From: JBEICQ01 sp046297395
GTDB lineage: Bacteria > Bacteroidota > Bacteroidia > UBA4408
Assembly: GCA_046297395.1 (NCBI GenBank)
Contig: JBKCNM010000032.1
Span: 1-64,000 of the forward strand
Length of the DNA stretch: 64,000 bases
Direction of reading: 5' to 3'
Shown: piece by piece, positions 1 through 8,799 of the stretch
Layout: each line of letters begins with the position of its first letter
How positions within the stretch are numbered: the first letter of the stretch is position 1
Notes under the pieces: model-generated
Seen by the model: the letters and a program-made list of their open reading frames with translations, nothing else
Database searches by the model: none
What the model was told of the DNA's origin: nothing
Program-made: the position numbers and the translations under genes

Positions 1-146
1 AAAATGATTGATGCTGAAAATTGTAGGGGTAATTACGGTTCAAATTTCCTAAAAACCAATGGGCAAGGAGTGGTGGTATGAAGTCAAAAAATGATAGTTC
101 TGCTTAAAAAAAATCGATATATCAAATCTTCATCTGAGATAGATTG

Positions 147-185
147 GCGATACGGGCGCGGGGCCTTGCCCCGCGCCCGTATCGC
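147..185. repeat. Perfect GC-rich palindrome (possible terminator or REP-like unit)
   Basis: The arms are GCGATACGGGCGCGGGGC (147-164) and its exact reverse complement (168-185), 18 bp each, with a 3-nt CTT loop. The element is about 80% G+C in AT-rich surroundings. It lies 13 bp beyond the stop codon of the minus-strand CoA-transferase gene, so it could end that transcript, but there is no clear U-tract. Its perfect symmetry and base composition also fit an interspersed palindromic repeat; only copies elsewhere in the genome would show that. Confidence 0.75.
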
Positions 186-197
186 ATTCCAGATTTT

Positions 198-1445
198 CTA
201 AACCGCTTTCTCCAGCATCTCTCGATGACTAGGGTGTGCAATCTCAATCAGCGCCTTGGCGCGTTCTTTTAAAGATTTTCCGTACAAATCGGCAATACCA
301 TACTCCGTAACAACATAATGCACATGAGCACGGGTTGTTACCACATCTGCGCCGGGTTGTAAGCCTGTAACAATACGGCTTGCACCTGTTTTGGTAGTGC
401 TGGGTAGTGCAATAATCGGTTTGCCTCTTTCGCTGAGCATGGCACCCCAAATAAAATCAAGCTGACCACCAACCCCGGAATATTGTAGTTTTCCGATAGT
501 ATCTGCACAAACCTGACCCATTAAATCAACCTCTATGGCGCTGTTAATGGCTGTTACCCTCGGATTTCGGGAGATTACCGAGGGATCGTTTACATAGGCA
601 ATATCGAGAAGGGCAACCTCGGGGTTGTCATCCACAAAGTCATACAATGCTCTGCTACCCATCACAAATCCTGATACAATTTTACCCGGATGGTTTTTTT
701 TTAGATGTCCATTGATGACGCCCTTTTCAACAAGGGATAAAATACCATCGCTGAACATTTCGGTATGAATACCGAGATTTTTATGGTTGCCCAAACTTGA
801 CAACACCGCATTTGGAATAGCTCCAATGCCCATTTGCAGGGTTGCTCCATCTTCTATGAGTGAGGCAACATTTCTGCCAATGGCCAAATCTGTATCTGAG
901 GGTGGCTTAGCGATTACCTCCGGAAGTGGATCATCACACCAAACAGCCGCAGCAAACCTAGAAAATGGAACAAATCCATCGCCATGTGTTCTGGGCATAT
1001 TTGGATTTACCTGTGCAATAACAAGAGAAGCAGATTGCATGGCAGCCAGGCTTGTTTCAACAGAAACACCCAGCGAACACAAGCCATGCGCATCCGGTGG
1101 AGAAACCTGTATGAGTGCCACATCCAGAGGGATAACTTTGTTACGAAAGAGACCGGGAATCTGACTAAAAAAAACCGGTATGTATTCTGCTTGTCCCAGC
1201 TGAACATATTTTCTAACGCTTGGTCCTACAAAAAAAGAAAAGTCTTTAAATACCTTGTGTAGACCATTCTGCAAATGTGGTGCATTACCCTCTATATGCA
1301 TATGATACAAGCTTACTTCCGATAACTCATCTACCCTGGACGCTAGGGCCTGCAGGAGCCTTTCGGGAGTTGCGGCAGCGGTATGAACATAAATTTTGTT
1401 CCCCGACTTGATGAGTTCCGCTGCTTTTTCGTGGGTGGTGTACAT
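198..1445 (-). CDS. Acetyl-CoA hydrolase / 4-hydroxybutyrate CoA-transferase family protein
   Basis: This 415-aa protein belongs to the class I CoA-transferase / acetyl-CoA hydrolase family, which moves CoA between acyl groups (for example acetyl-CoA with 4-hydroxybutyrate or butyrate) in the cytoplasm. Visible signatures are the family segment LIQVSPPDAHGLCSLGVSV near residue 112, QMGIGAIPNA near residue 204, and GIHTEMFSDG near residue 224, whose Glu is the expected acyl-CoA-attacking residue. Near the C-terminus VVTEYGIADLYGKSLKERA is characteristic. The length is close to the family norm of about 430 aa. The gene stands alone, followed by the GC-rich palindrome. The substrate cannot be read from the sequence. 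Confidence 0.9.
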   Translation of the reverse strand: MYTTHEKAAELIKSGNKIYVHTAAATPERLLQALASRVDELSEVSLYHMHIEGNAPHLQNGLHKVFKDFSFFVGPSVRKYVQLGQAEYIPVFFSQIPGLFRNKVIPLDVALIQVSPPDAHGLCSLGVSVETSLAAMQSASLVIAQVNPNMPRTHGDGFVPFSRFAAAVWCDDPLPEVIAKPPSDTDLAIGRNVASLIEDGATLQMGIGAIPNAVLSSLGNHKNLGIHTEMFSDGILSLVEKGVINGHLKKNHPGKIVSGFVMGSRALYDFVDDNPEVALLDIAYVNDPSVISRNPRVTAINSAIEVDLMGQVCADTIGKLQYSGVGGQLDFIWGAMLSERGKPIIALPSTTKTGASRIVTGLQPGADVVTTRAHVHYVVTEYGIADLYGKSLKERAKALIEIAHPSHREMLEKAV

Positions 1446-1503
1446 AGGAAAGGGAGACTATACAAAGATTGATGCAAGATACAGAATAGTCTTGCAGACA
1501 GTC

Positions 1504-2850
1504 TCAATCAATATCCTGACCTTTCACTGCCTTTTCATAATCCGGGGAGTGAATATATTCTGCAGGCGCCACTTTTCTGGAAAGAAAAACATGCCAGTAT
1601 GCCTTGCGGTTCATGCCATCATAATGAATGATGCAATGGGTGTATTGGTAAAACTGTATCCAAAGCAAAAGTGCGCAACAAGAGGTGAAAACATAAATCG
1701 CATTTCTCCAAACAGCTCCTGCATTGATTGCCCAATGGCATACAAGAACAAAAGGCAAAGAGAACAAAGGAAAAACATCGATAAGTGCGCGCATGCCAAA
1801 TGAGCCCCCGTACCACCAGCACCACCAGGAGGATACCACATATATATATGCTGCCGCGCCAATCAGGGTAATTATCCCCAGCCATTTGTTGTGTGAAAAC
1901 AACATAAAAAAGCCGGGAATCAACAAAAACAATACCGGGCAGTAAACAAGAAGTCCTTTGCGATAGCCGATGAGCACATTAATGAGTTGGGGATGCTGAA
2001 AGAAAAATTTTTCATCCACATAGGCATAAAAATACCATTGTCCGGTTACCAATTTGTAATAGAAAAACTGGGGCAAAAGAATTGAAATGCCGGCCATGCA
2101 AACCAGCAGATAGTGGAAAATATTTTCCTTGAAGTGAATTAGTGGAGATTTCTTTTCGGCGGCAAATACCAGCAGAAACACAAAAGGCAGCAGCAGCATG
2201 TTCACCGGCCTGACTGCTACAACCAAACCGGAAATGAGTCCTGCAAACAAAAATGGCAAGATCGATGTCCGGGAAAGCATGGTTTTCCTGACCGTAAAAA
2301 GGAGTGCTGAGATGAGACAAAAAGAATACACATGGCTCATTCCGTTCTCATGAGCACTATAATAAAAGTAGTTGGTGGCAAAGCCCAGGGAGGCAATCGT
2401 GAGGAGTACAGGTTTGAGCGGGAAGTAGGCCAGGAGGAAACAGCCAAGGAGGTAAATTCCGAGACTCGCATAAAAAATGCCTGAGATTCCGATAAAAAAT
2501 TGGTAAACAGGTGACCATCCATCCGGTTTCCATCCAAAGAGATGGGCTGAGAGGTGGGCTATTCCAAAGAAGGGGGATTCAAGCATGGCCACACCGCAGG
2601 TCATTTTGATGACTCTTGAACCACCCGGTCCGGGCTTAAACCAATAAAATCCACCCTCTCCTTCCGGAGTAAAAATATAATTGAGTTGAAGGTCTTGATG
2701 CAAAAAAAAGGCAGGCAGGTAGAGGTAATATTCGGCCATGTCATAAACAATGAGGGCCTTTTTGCGATAAAGCGCATGGTTGGTGAAAACCCAGGTACAT
2801 GCGATGGCAAACAACAGAGCAAGGGAAAATATGGGTCTTTTCTTGATCAA
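1504..2850 (-). CDS. Polytopic membrane protein, possible GT-C-type glycosyltransferase
   Basis: A 448-aa hydrophobic protein with roughly ten predicted membrane segments; the first is near residues 8-26. The first external loop carries YDMAEYYLYLPAFF, a D/E- and Tyr-rich segment like the first loop of some GT-C (family 39-like) enzymes that use lipid-linked sugars. I do not recognise it with certainty, and a plain integral membrane protein of unknown role is equally consistent. The first codon at 2850 is TTG, with no in-frame ATG before residue 38. A TTG start keeps the first transmembrane helix, so I prefer it. It is divergent from the rpsF operon. Confidence 0.7.
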   Translation of the reverse strand: MIKKRPIFSLALLFAIACTWVFTNHALYRKKALIVYDMAEYYLYLPAFFLHQDLQLNYIFTPEGEGGFYWFKPGPGGSRVIKMTCGVAMLESPFFGIAHLSAHLFGWKPDGWSPVYQFFIGISGIFYASLGIYLLGCFLLAYFPLKPVLLTIASLGFATNYFYYSAHENGMSHVYSFCLISALLFTVRKTMLSRTSILPFLFAGLISGLVVAVRPVNMLLLPFVFLLVFAAEKKSPLIHFKENIFHYLLVCMAGISILLPQFFYYKLVTGQWYFYAYVDEKFFFQHPQLINVLIGYRKGLLVYCPVLFLLIPGFFMLFSHNKWLGIITLIGAAAYIYVVSSWWCWWYGGSFGMRALIDVFPLFSLPFVLVCHWAINAGAVWRNAIYVFTSCCALLLWIQFYQYTHCIIHYDGMNRKAYWHVFLSRKVAPAEYIHSPDYEKAVKGQDID

Positions 2851-2896
2851 ATACCGGGGAGATATAGGCTATTGCAAGCAAACTTAATCAAAAAGT

Positions 2897-2925
2897 TTTG
2901 CAGAATGGCATTTTTATTATCTTTG
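2897..2925 (+). promoter_or_regulatory. Bacteroidota-type promoter of the rpsF operon
   Basis: A TTTG -33 element (2897-2900) and TATCTTTG (2918-2925), matching the Bacteroidota -7 consensus TAnnTTTG, lie 17 bp apart. The rpsF start codon follows 20 bp downstream. Of the promoters in this window this is among the best matches to consensus. Confidence 0.8.
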
Positions 2926-2945
2926 CAATCCTTTTGAAAATAAAC

Positions 2946-3299
2946 ATGTTAAACAACTACGAAACCGTTTTCATTTTGACTCCCGTTTTGTCTGAAGATC
3001 AGGCAAAGGAGACGGTAAACAGGTACAAAGAGTACCTGAAGAGCAATGGTGTATCCATGGTACACGATGAGAACTGGGGTTTACGCAAACTGGCCTACCC
3101 CATCAACAAAAAGACCTCCGGGTTTTATGTACTGTTTCAGTACCAGGCACCCGCCACCTTTGTAAACGAATTTGAATTGAGCTTCCGCAGGGATGAGCGA
3201 GTGATTCGCTTTTTGACTGTAAAGCTTGACAAATTTGCCCTGGAATATGCGCAGCGTCGCATTACCCGCAAAGCAGAAAAGAAAGAAGTAACCGCTTAA
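2946..3299 (+). CDS. rpsF: Small ribosomal subunit protein bS6
   Basis: A 117-aa bS6 protein, which binds the central domain of 16S rRNA as a dimer with bS18. It has the N-terminal NYETVFILTP strand, the WGLRKLAYPI segment (about residues 45-54) and the basic stretch FRRDERVIRFLT (near residue 80), all typical of bS6. I chose ATG 2946. An in-frame ATG at 2898 would add 16 unlikely residues and would overlap the -33/-7 elements at 2897-2925. It is the first gene of rpsF-rpsR-rplI, a conserved order. Confidence 0.97.
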   Translation: MLNNYETVFILTPVLSEDQAKETVNRYKEYLKSNGVSMVHDENWGLRKLAYPINKKTSGFYVLFQYQAPATFVNEFELSFRRDERVIRFLTVKLDKFALEYAQRRITRKAEKKEVTA

Positions 3300-3311
3300 T
3301 GCTCTCAGGAA

Positions 3312-3581
3312 ATGGCTAACAACGCACAAGAAATAAGATACCTGAATCCCCCAACTGTGGATGTTCAGAAGAAAAAATATTGCCGCTTTAAAAAAGCCGG
3401 CATTCGTTATATCGACTATAAGGATCCTGACTTTTTACTCAAGTTTGTAAATGAGCAGGGTAAGCTTTTGCCCCGTCGATTAACAGGTACTTCACTGAAG
3501 TTTCAACGCAAAGTTGCACAGGCTGTAAAAAGAGCTCGTCATCTGGCCTTGATGCCATATGTAGGCGATTTGCTTAAATAA
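3312..3581 (+). CDS. rpsR: Small ribosomal subunit protein bS18
   Basis: An 89-aa bS18 protein, the partner of bS6 on the 30S platform. Diagnostic segments are KKYCRFKKAGIRYIDYKD (about residues 21-38) and the basic C-terminal helix LPRRLTGTSLKFQRKVAQAV (about residues 53-72), followed by KRARHLALMPY. It starts 12 bp after rpsF and is probably cotranscribed with it. Confidence 0.97.
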   Translation: MANNAQEIRYLNPPTVDVQKKKYCRFKKAGIRYIDYKDPDFLLKFVNEQGKLLPRRLTGTSLKFQRKVAQAVKRARHLALMPYVGDLLK

Positions 3582-3607
3582 TTATTAACCATCTAAAGCA
3601 TGAAGCC

Positions 3608-4054
3608 ATGGAAGTAATCTTATTAAAAGATGTTCAGCACCTGGGATCAAAAGATGATCTGGTAACCGTTCGCAACGGGTATGGTGCAAATTACCTTATA
3701 CCAAACGGAATGGCCATTCTTGCCACACCGGGTAACAAAAAAATGCTCGTTGAAACCCGCCGTCAGAGGGCTTTCAAAGAAGAAAAAATCATGAAAGAGG
3801 CCGAGACTTCAGCCAATTGGTTCAAGGACAAGGTGCTCAAAATCGGAGCCAAAGCGGGAGAAAACGGCAAGATCTACGGATCGGTTACTCCGCTTCAACT
3901 GGCAGATGCCATCCGTAAACTGGGAGTTGACATTGATCGTAAAAACATCATCATGGACGACGACCATGTAAAATCCCTTGGAACCTACACTGCCAAAGTT
4001 AAGTTGCACAAAAATGTAACTGCTGATATCCAGTTTGAAGTTGTAGAGGAATAA
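3608..4054 (+). CDS. rplI: Large ribosomal subunit protein bL9
   Basis: A 148-aa bL9 protein of the 50S subunit (the E. coli protein is 149 aa). The N-terminal RNA-binding domain shows MEVILLKDVQHLGSKDDLV and then VRNGYGANYLIPNGMA, the classic bL9 signature. A long central helix (about residues 45-75) leads to the C-terminal domain with GKIYGSVTPLQLADAI. It is the last gene of the ribosomal operon, and a strong intrinsic terminator follows. Confidence 0.97.
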   Translation: MEVILLKDVQHLGSKDDLVTVRNGYGANYLIPNGMAILATPGNKKMLVETRRQRAFKEEKIMKEAETSANWFKDKVLKIGAKAGENGKIYGSVTPLQLADAIRKLGVDIDRKNIIMDDDHVKSLGTYTAKVKLHKNVTADIQFEVVEE

Positions 4055-4075
4055 TCAGTATTTAAAACCATTTTG

Positions 4076-4103
4076 AAAAAGCCGGGAAATACCCGGCTTT
4101 TTT
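4076..4103 (+). terminator. Intrinsic terminator of rpsF-rpsR-rplI
   Basis: The stem GCCGGG (4081-4086) pairs with CCCGGC (4092-4097) around an AAATA loop. An A-run flanks the left side and a run of six T the right, so the pairing extends by A:T pairs. It lies 22 bp after the rplI stop codon. Confidence 0.9.
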
Positions 4104-4120
4104 CTTGCCTGTTTCAAGGC

Positions 4121-4148
4121 TTGATGTAAGCCCCATTCCCTATCTTCG
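4121..4148 (+). promoter_or_regulatory. Candidate yidC promoter
   Basis: TATCTTCG at 4141-4148 matches TAnnTTTG at all but one position. A TTGA -33-like element lies at 4121-4124, 16 bp upstream. It sits between the rplI terminator and the GTG start of yidC at 4170, where a new promoter is needed. Confidence 0.5.
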
Positions 4149-4169
4149 CATCCTCAAAAATCATCAACT

Positions 4170-6005
4170 GTGGATAAAAACAGTATCATCGGGCTGGTTC
4201 TCATTTTCGGTATTCTCATCGGGTTTTCAATTTACAATTCTCCTTCAGAAGCAGAATTGGCGTTGCAGCAAAAACGCAAAGATTCAGCACAAGCAGCCGA
4301 GCGCATCAAAGCAGAAAAATCAATGGCTGCGCCTGAGGAAAAACCCAAGCAAGTAATAAGCGACAGCTTGCTAGACTTGCAGAGAAAACAGGCCATGGGT
4401 TCGTTTTTTCAACTCACGCAAGGTAAAACCACCTTTACAAGTATCCAGAACAATAGACTCAAATTAAGCATCAGCAATCGCGGTGCCCGACCTGTATCTG
4501 CCATACTCAAAGGCTATAAAACAAATCTTGGAAAACCGGTGGATCTGATTTCTGCCGACTCGTCTTCATTTGCACTGGTATTCCCTGCAGAAGGAAGAAC
4601 CATCCGCACAGATTCCCTTTATTTTGTGTACCGCCCCAAAGGAGACATCCATTGCTTTGAAGCCAGGATTGACAGTGCAACTGCCATTCTTTTTGAATAC
4701 GCATTGCCTGCAGATTCATTTCATGTGCAATTAAACATTCGCTTGCTTGGCATGGGAAAAATGATTTCTGCCAACGCAACAGATGTGAATTTAGATTGGA
4801 AGCTCTCTTCCCTCACACATGAAAAAAACAAGCAACTCGAAGCATCGGTTACCTCAGTATTTTACAGATATGCCGATGGTGAGGTCGATAATCTCAGCGA
4901 AACAGGCGACGATAAAGAATCCTTGCCCAACACAGTAACATGGGTGTCATTTAAGCAACAATATTTTTGTTCCGCACTCATCCAGCGTTCGGGATTTCAA
5001 AAGCCCACAGATGTATCGGTGCTCCCTGCAGGCGACAGTTCGGCCTTTACCAAACACATGGCAGCCACCTTTACCCTTCCCTATAAACATGGTGAAAACG
5101 AAGTGCATAAACTTCAATTTTACTTTGGCCCCAATCATTTCAAAACACTTGCATCATATAATATCGGCCTTGAGGATCAATTGAATCTTGGATGGGGAAT
5201 CATTGGCTGGATCAATCTGTATGCCATCATTCCCATCTTTAACATCCTCACCAACTTCAACATCAACATGGGTATTGTCATTCTGCTGATGTGCCTGATC
5301 ATTAAAATTGTGATTCTCCCCCTTACATACAAAGCCTATTTATCTTCTGCAAAAATGAAAGTGCTGAAGCCAGAAATGGACGAGATCAATGTGAAGTTTG
5401 AAAAAGAGGATCCCATGAAAAAGCAGCAAGCCATCATGGCGCTGTATCGCAAAGCAGGAGTCAATCCACTCGGAGGTTGTATTCCACTGTTGCTGCAGCT
5501 TCCAATCCTTCTTGCAGTGCTGAGGTTTTTCCCCGCCTCCATCGAATTGCGGCAAAAAGCATTTCTCTGGGCAGCCGATCTTTCCTCCTATGATTCGATT
5601 TTTACCCTGCCATTTACCATTCCGATGTATGGAAACCATGTGAGTTTGTTTACCCTTCTGATGACAGCATCCACCATCATCTATACCCGCATGAACAGTT
5701 CCCAGTTCAGCGGAAATGCTCAGATGGAGCAGATGAAATGGATGATGTACCTGATGCCACTTATTTTCATGTTCTCCCTAAACAGCTATTCATCAGGACT
5801 CACTTATTACTATTTCATTGCCAACATGATGACCTTTGGCATTCAGTACCTGATGAAACTGAGTGTGAACGAGGAAGCCATCCACAGGAAAATTCAGGAA
5901 AACAAGAAAAAACCGGTTAAAAAATCGAGGTTTCAGCAAAAGCTGGAGGAGATGACTAAGCAACAACAGGCACTCCAGCAACAGGCCCGAAAAAAGAAAA
6001 AGTAA
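4170..6005 (+). CDS. yidC: Membrane protein insertase YidC/Oxa1
   Basis: A 611-aa YidC insertase, which folds and inserts inner-membrane proteins alone or with Sec. The N-terminal anchor is IIGLVLIFGILIGFSIY (about residues 6-22). A large periplasmic beta-domain follows (to about 340), then the conserved Oxa1 core of five membrane helices (about 360-560) containing LPLTYKAYLSSAKMKVLKPE and GVNPLGGCIPLLLQLPIL. The C-terminal tail is rich in Lys and Gln, as expected of a ribosome-contacting tail. Length and layout fit Bacteroidota YidC. The start is GTG; the frame opens here and no ATG precedes the anchor helix. The GNAT gene follows after 6 bp. Confidence 0.96.
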   Translation: MDKNSIIGLVLIFGILIGFSIYNSPSEAELALQQKRKDSAQAAERIKAEKSMAAPEEKPKQVISDSLLDLQRKQAMGSFFQLTQGKTTFTSIQNNRLKLSISNRGARPVSAILKGYKTNLGKPVDLISADSSSFALVFPAEGRTIRTDSLYFVYRPKGDIHCFEARIDSATAILFEYALPADSFHVQLNIRLLGMGKMISANATDVNLDWKLSSLTHEKNKQLEASVTSVFYRYADGEVDNLSETGDDKESLPNTVTWVSFKQQYFCSALIQRSGFQKPTDVSVLPAGDSSAFTKHMAATFTLPYKHGENEVHKLQFYFGPNHFKTLASYNIGLEDQLNLGWGIIGWINLYAIIPIFNILTNFNINMGIVILLMCLIIKIVILPLTYKAYLSSAKMKVLKPEMDEINVKFEKEDPMKKQQAIMALYRKAGVNPLGGCIPLLLQLPILLAVLRFFPASIELRQKAFLWAADLSSYDSIFTLPFTIPMYGNHVSLFTLLMTASTIIYTRMNSSQFSGNAQMEQMKWMMYLMPLIFMFSLNSYSSGLTYYYFIANMMTFGIQYLMKLSVNEEAIHRKIQENKKKPVKKSRFQQKLEEMTKQQQALQQQARKKKK

Positions 6006-6011
6006 GTACGC

Positions 6012-6503
6012 ATGAATCCTTTCTTTGTTCATGCAGGCAAAGCTGATGCTGCCCTTATCAGAGAACTCGCAAGGAAGGCCTGGATTCCCACTTACGCTCC
6101 AATTTTGAGTGAAGACCAACTTGCCTTTATGTTTGAGGAATGGTATAGCATCTCAGGCATAGAAAAATCGATGCAGGATGGCCAGCATTTTGTACTCATG
6201 TTCTTGGGAGAAAACAATCCTGCAGGCTATGCCTCTTACAGCATGGAATCAGCTGGCCAAGCGAAATTGAACAAAATATATGTAGACCCTGATTACAAAG
6301 GAAAAGGGTTTGGAAAAAGCCTGATCAAACACATAGAAATGCTCCTGAAAAATGCCGGTAAAAAGATGTTGTTTCTCAATGTAAACAGATACAATTCGGC
6401 AGTGCATTTTTATGAAGCCTGCGGATACGCCATTACACGGGAGGAGGACATTCCCATTGGCAAGTTCTGGATGAATGATTTTGTGATGGAGAAAGAGCTT
6501 TAG
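6012..6503 (+). CDS. GNAT family N-acetyltransferase
   Basis: A 163-aa GCN5-related acetyltransferase. Motif A, the acetyl-CoA pyrophosphate loop, is visible as VDPDYKGKGFGKSLIKHIE (about residues 91-109). Motif B follows as LFLNVNRYNSAVHFYEACGY (about 120-139), where the Tyr of HFYE is the usual general-acid position. The acceptor (protein N-terminus, small amine or antibiotic) cannot be inferred. It starts 6 bp after yidC and may be cotranscribed. Confidence 0.9.
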   Translation: MNPFFVHAGKADAALIRELARKAWIPTYAPILSEDQLAFMFEEWYSISGIEKSMQDGQHFVLMFLGENNPAGYASYSMESAGQAKLNKIYVDPDYKGKGFGKSLIKHIEMLLKNAGKKMLFLNVNRYNSAVHFYEACGYAITREEDIPIGKFWMNDFVMEKEL

Positions 6504-6551
6504 CAAGGCTTTTTCATAGACAAAAAAGTTATTTTCTTTCCGATTTTAGGT

Positions 6552-6559
6552 TAAGTTTG
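6552..6559 (+). promoter_or_regulatory. -7 element upstream of rel
   Basis: TAAGTTTG is an exact TAnnTTTG match, with a T-rich stretch about 16 bp upstream as a weak -33 element. The rel ATG follows 23 bp later. This is the likely start of the rel-fur-STAS-purA transcript. Confidence 0.55.
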
Positions 6560-6582
6560 TATCCCTTCCACAGGCATCCTTT

Positions 6583-8799
6583 ATGGAAACTGCTGAAATA
6601 GAAAAAAAAGAAATACTCAAGCGTTATCGTGATTTACTTAAATCGTGCCGCAACCGATTGGAGAAAGGCGACAAAACGATGATCAGAAAGGCTTTTGACC
6701 TTGCGCTTGCCCAACACAAAGACATGCGCAGGAAGTCGGGTGAACCCTATATTTATCATCCGCTGGAAGTAGCTAAAATTGCCGTTGACGAAATTGGATT
6801 GGGTCCTGTTTCTGTTGTCTGTGCTCTTCTGCACGATGTGGTTGAAGATACTGATACCACTCTTGAAGACATCAAAAATATTTTTGGTGAGAAACCTGCC
6901 GCCATCATCGATGGGCTAACCAAAATCTCGGGTGTTGTTTTCGACAATCCTGATACCAGTATCCAGGCAGAAAATTTCAGAAAAATGCTGCTCACGCTCT
7001 CAGATGATGTGAGGGTTATTCTGATTAAACTCGCCGATCGCCTGCACAATATGCGTACACTGGATTCTATGTCCAGAGAGAAGCAACTCAAGATTGCTTC
7101 GGAAACGCTTTTTCTTTATGCACCGCTCGCACACCGCCTTGGCTTATACAGCATTAAAACTGAGTTGGAAGACCTTTGCCTGAAATACAAGGAGCCCGAA
7201 GCTTTTGAGCATATTACCGGCAAACTGCAGGCCGGTGAAAAGGAAAGGATGCGCTACATCAATAAGTTTAGCCTCCCCATTGTAAATGCACTTACCGAAA
7301 AAGGATTCAACTTCAATATCAAGGGAAGATCCAAATCCATCTTTTCCATTCTTCAAAAAATGCGCAAGCAAAATATCCCGTTTGAAGAAGTATATGATGT
7401 GTTTGCCATCCGTTTGATCCTGGATGTTCCACCGGAAGAAGAAAAAACAGCCTGCTGGGCCGCTTACTCAGTAGTCACTGATTTTTATAAGGCCAATCCC
7501 GATCGTTTGCGCGATTGGATTAACACACCTAAATCCAATGGGTATGAAAGTTTGCACACCACAGTAATGGGTCCTGATGGAAAATGGGTAGAAGTGCAAA
7601 TACGGACACAAAGAATGGATGAGATAGCAGAGCTTGGTTACGCTGCCCATTGGAAATATAAAAACAAAGAGCCGCATCAGGCAGTTGAAAGTAATATTGA
7701 AGACTGGCTGAGACGCATCAGAGAACTTTTGGAAAATCCCAATACCAATGCCCTCGACTTCATTGATGATTTTAAGCTGAACCTATTTACAGAGGAGATA
7801 TTTGTTTTTACTCCCAAGGGACAGATGCGCTCCATGCCCTTTGGCGCTACGGCTCTCGATTTTGCCTACGACATTCACTCCCGCGTTGGTGACAGATGCA
7901 TTGGTGCAAAAATCAATAACAAATTGGTCCCCATGAGTTATGTTTTAAAGAGCGGGGAACAGATTGAGGTATTGGTTTCAGAGAAACAGTCACCCAAAGA
8001 GAACTGGCTCGACTTTGTGATAACCGCAAAAGCCAGAACAAAAATCAAGGAATTTTTGAGGGATGAAAAAAAGGAACTTGCAACAACCGGAAAACAATTG
8101 CTTGAGAAAAAACTGAAGGCCCTTAAAATATTTCCAACAGAATCGAATATTCAAAAAATATGTACCCATTATAAAATGGGTTCTCCCGCTGACTTACATT
8201 ACCGTATTGCGATACAAGCCATTGATCTCAAAAGCCTGAAAAACCTGGTGGTGAAGGATAAAAAGTCAGGGACTTATTCTCTGATTCTTCCAAAAGCAGA
8301 AAACAAATCTTTTGATGATGTGGTCAAACAGGTTCGCGGAAAAGCAGACTCATTGGTGCTTGACGGCAAGCTTCAGACGCTTGATTACGCATTGTCAGAT
8401 TGCTGCACACCTATCCGAGGCGACGATGTATTCGGTTTTTTGGATGACCAGAAAAAAATTCAGATTCACAGAACTACTTGCCCGAATGCCATCAAGCTGA
8501 TGTCGAATTTTGCTTACCGAATCATCAAGGCAAAATGGTCGAACACAGAGAAAGTGTCATTTCTGGCAGGTATCAAGGTTACAGGCACAGACGAAGTGGG
8601 GCTCGTTAATAACATTACCCGCATCATCTCTTCAGAGTACAACATCAACATGAGAAGCCTGAACTTCGATACCAATGATGGACTGTTCGATGGTACCATC
8701 ATGGTTTATGTTTACGATACCAACCACCTGACAGAGCTGATCAAAAAACTCAAAAAAGTGAGTGGCGTTATGCATGCCCTTCGAATAGATTCCAACTGA
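6583..8799 (+). CDS. rel: Bifunctional (p)ppGpp synthetase/hydrolase, RelA/SpoT family
   Basis: A 738-aa long Rel protein that makes and degrades the alarmone (p)ppGpp. The HD hydrolase domain (about residues 45-200) keeps YHPLEVAKI and LLHDVVEDTD, the metal-binding H and HD residues, so hydrolysis is expected to be active. The synthetase domain (about 235-360) shows GRSKSIFSILQKMRK and VYDVFAIRLIL, then SNGYESLHTTVMGPDG. A TGS domain follows (EEIFVFTPKGQMRSMPFGAT, near residue 400), then an HTH/zinc-finger region with CC and H (about 605-645), and a C-terminal ACT domain ending near residue 735. Its stop codon overlaps the start of the fur-family gene by one base (TGATG), suggesting translational coupling. 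Confidence 0.97.
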   Translation: METAEIEKKEILKRYRDLLKSCRNRLEKGDKTMIRKAFDLALAQHKDMRRKSGEPYIYHPLEVAKIAVDEIGLGPVSVVCALLHDVVEDTDTTLEDIKNIFGEKPAAIIDGLTKISGVVFDNPDTSIQAENFRKMLLTLSDDVRVILIKLADRLHNMRTLDSMSREKQLKIASETLFLYAPLAHRLGLYSIKTELEDLCLKYKEPEAFEHITGKLQAGEKERMRYINKFSLPIVNALTEKGFNFNIKGRSKSIFSILQKMRKQNIPFEEVYDVFAIRLILDVPPEEEKTACWAAYSVVTDFYKANPDRLRDWINTPKSNGYESLHTTVMGPDGKWVEVQIRTQRMDEIAELGYAAHWKYKNKEPHQAVESNIEDWLRRIRELLENPNTNALDFIDDFKLNLFTEEIFVFTPKGQMRSMPFGATALDFAYDIHSRVGDRCIGAKINNKLVPMSYVLKSGEQIEVLVSEKQSPKENWLDFVITAKARTKIKEFLRDEKKELATTGKQLLEKKLKALKIFPTESNIQKICTHYKMGSPADLHYRIAIQAIDLKSLKNLVVKDKKSGTYSLILPKAENKSFDDVVKQVRGKADSLVLDGKLQTLDYALSDCCTPIRGDDVFGFLDDQKKIQIHRTTCPNAIKLMSNFAYRIIKAKWSNTEKVSFLAGIKVTGTDEVGLVNNITRIISSEYNINMRSLNFDTNDGLFDGTIMVYVYDTNHLTELIKKLKKVSGVMHALRIDSN

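Noticed and set aside
2841..2850. Near-leaderless promoter for the membrane protein at 1504-2850
   Set aside because: A TATTTG before the TTG start is only a partial match and the start codon itself is uncertain.
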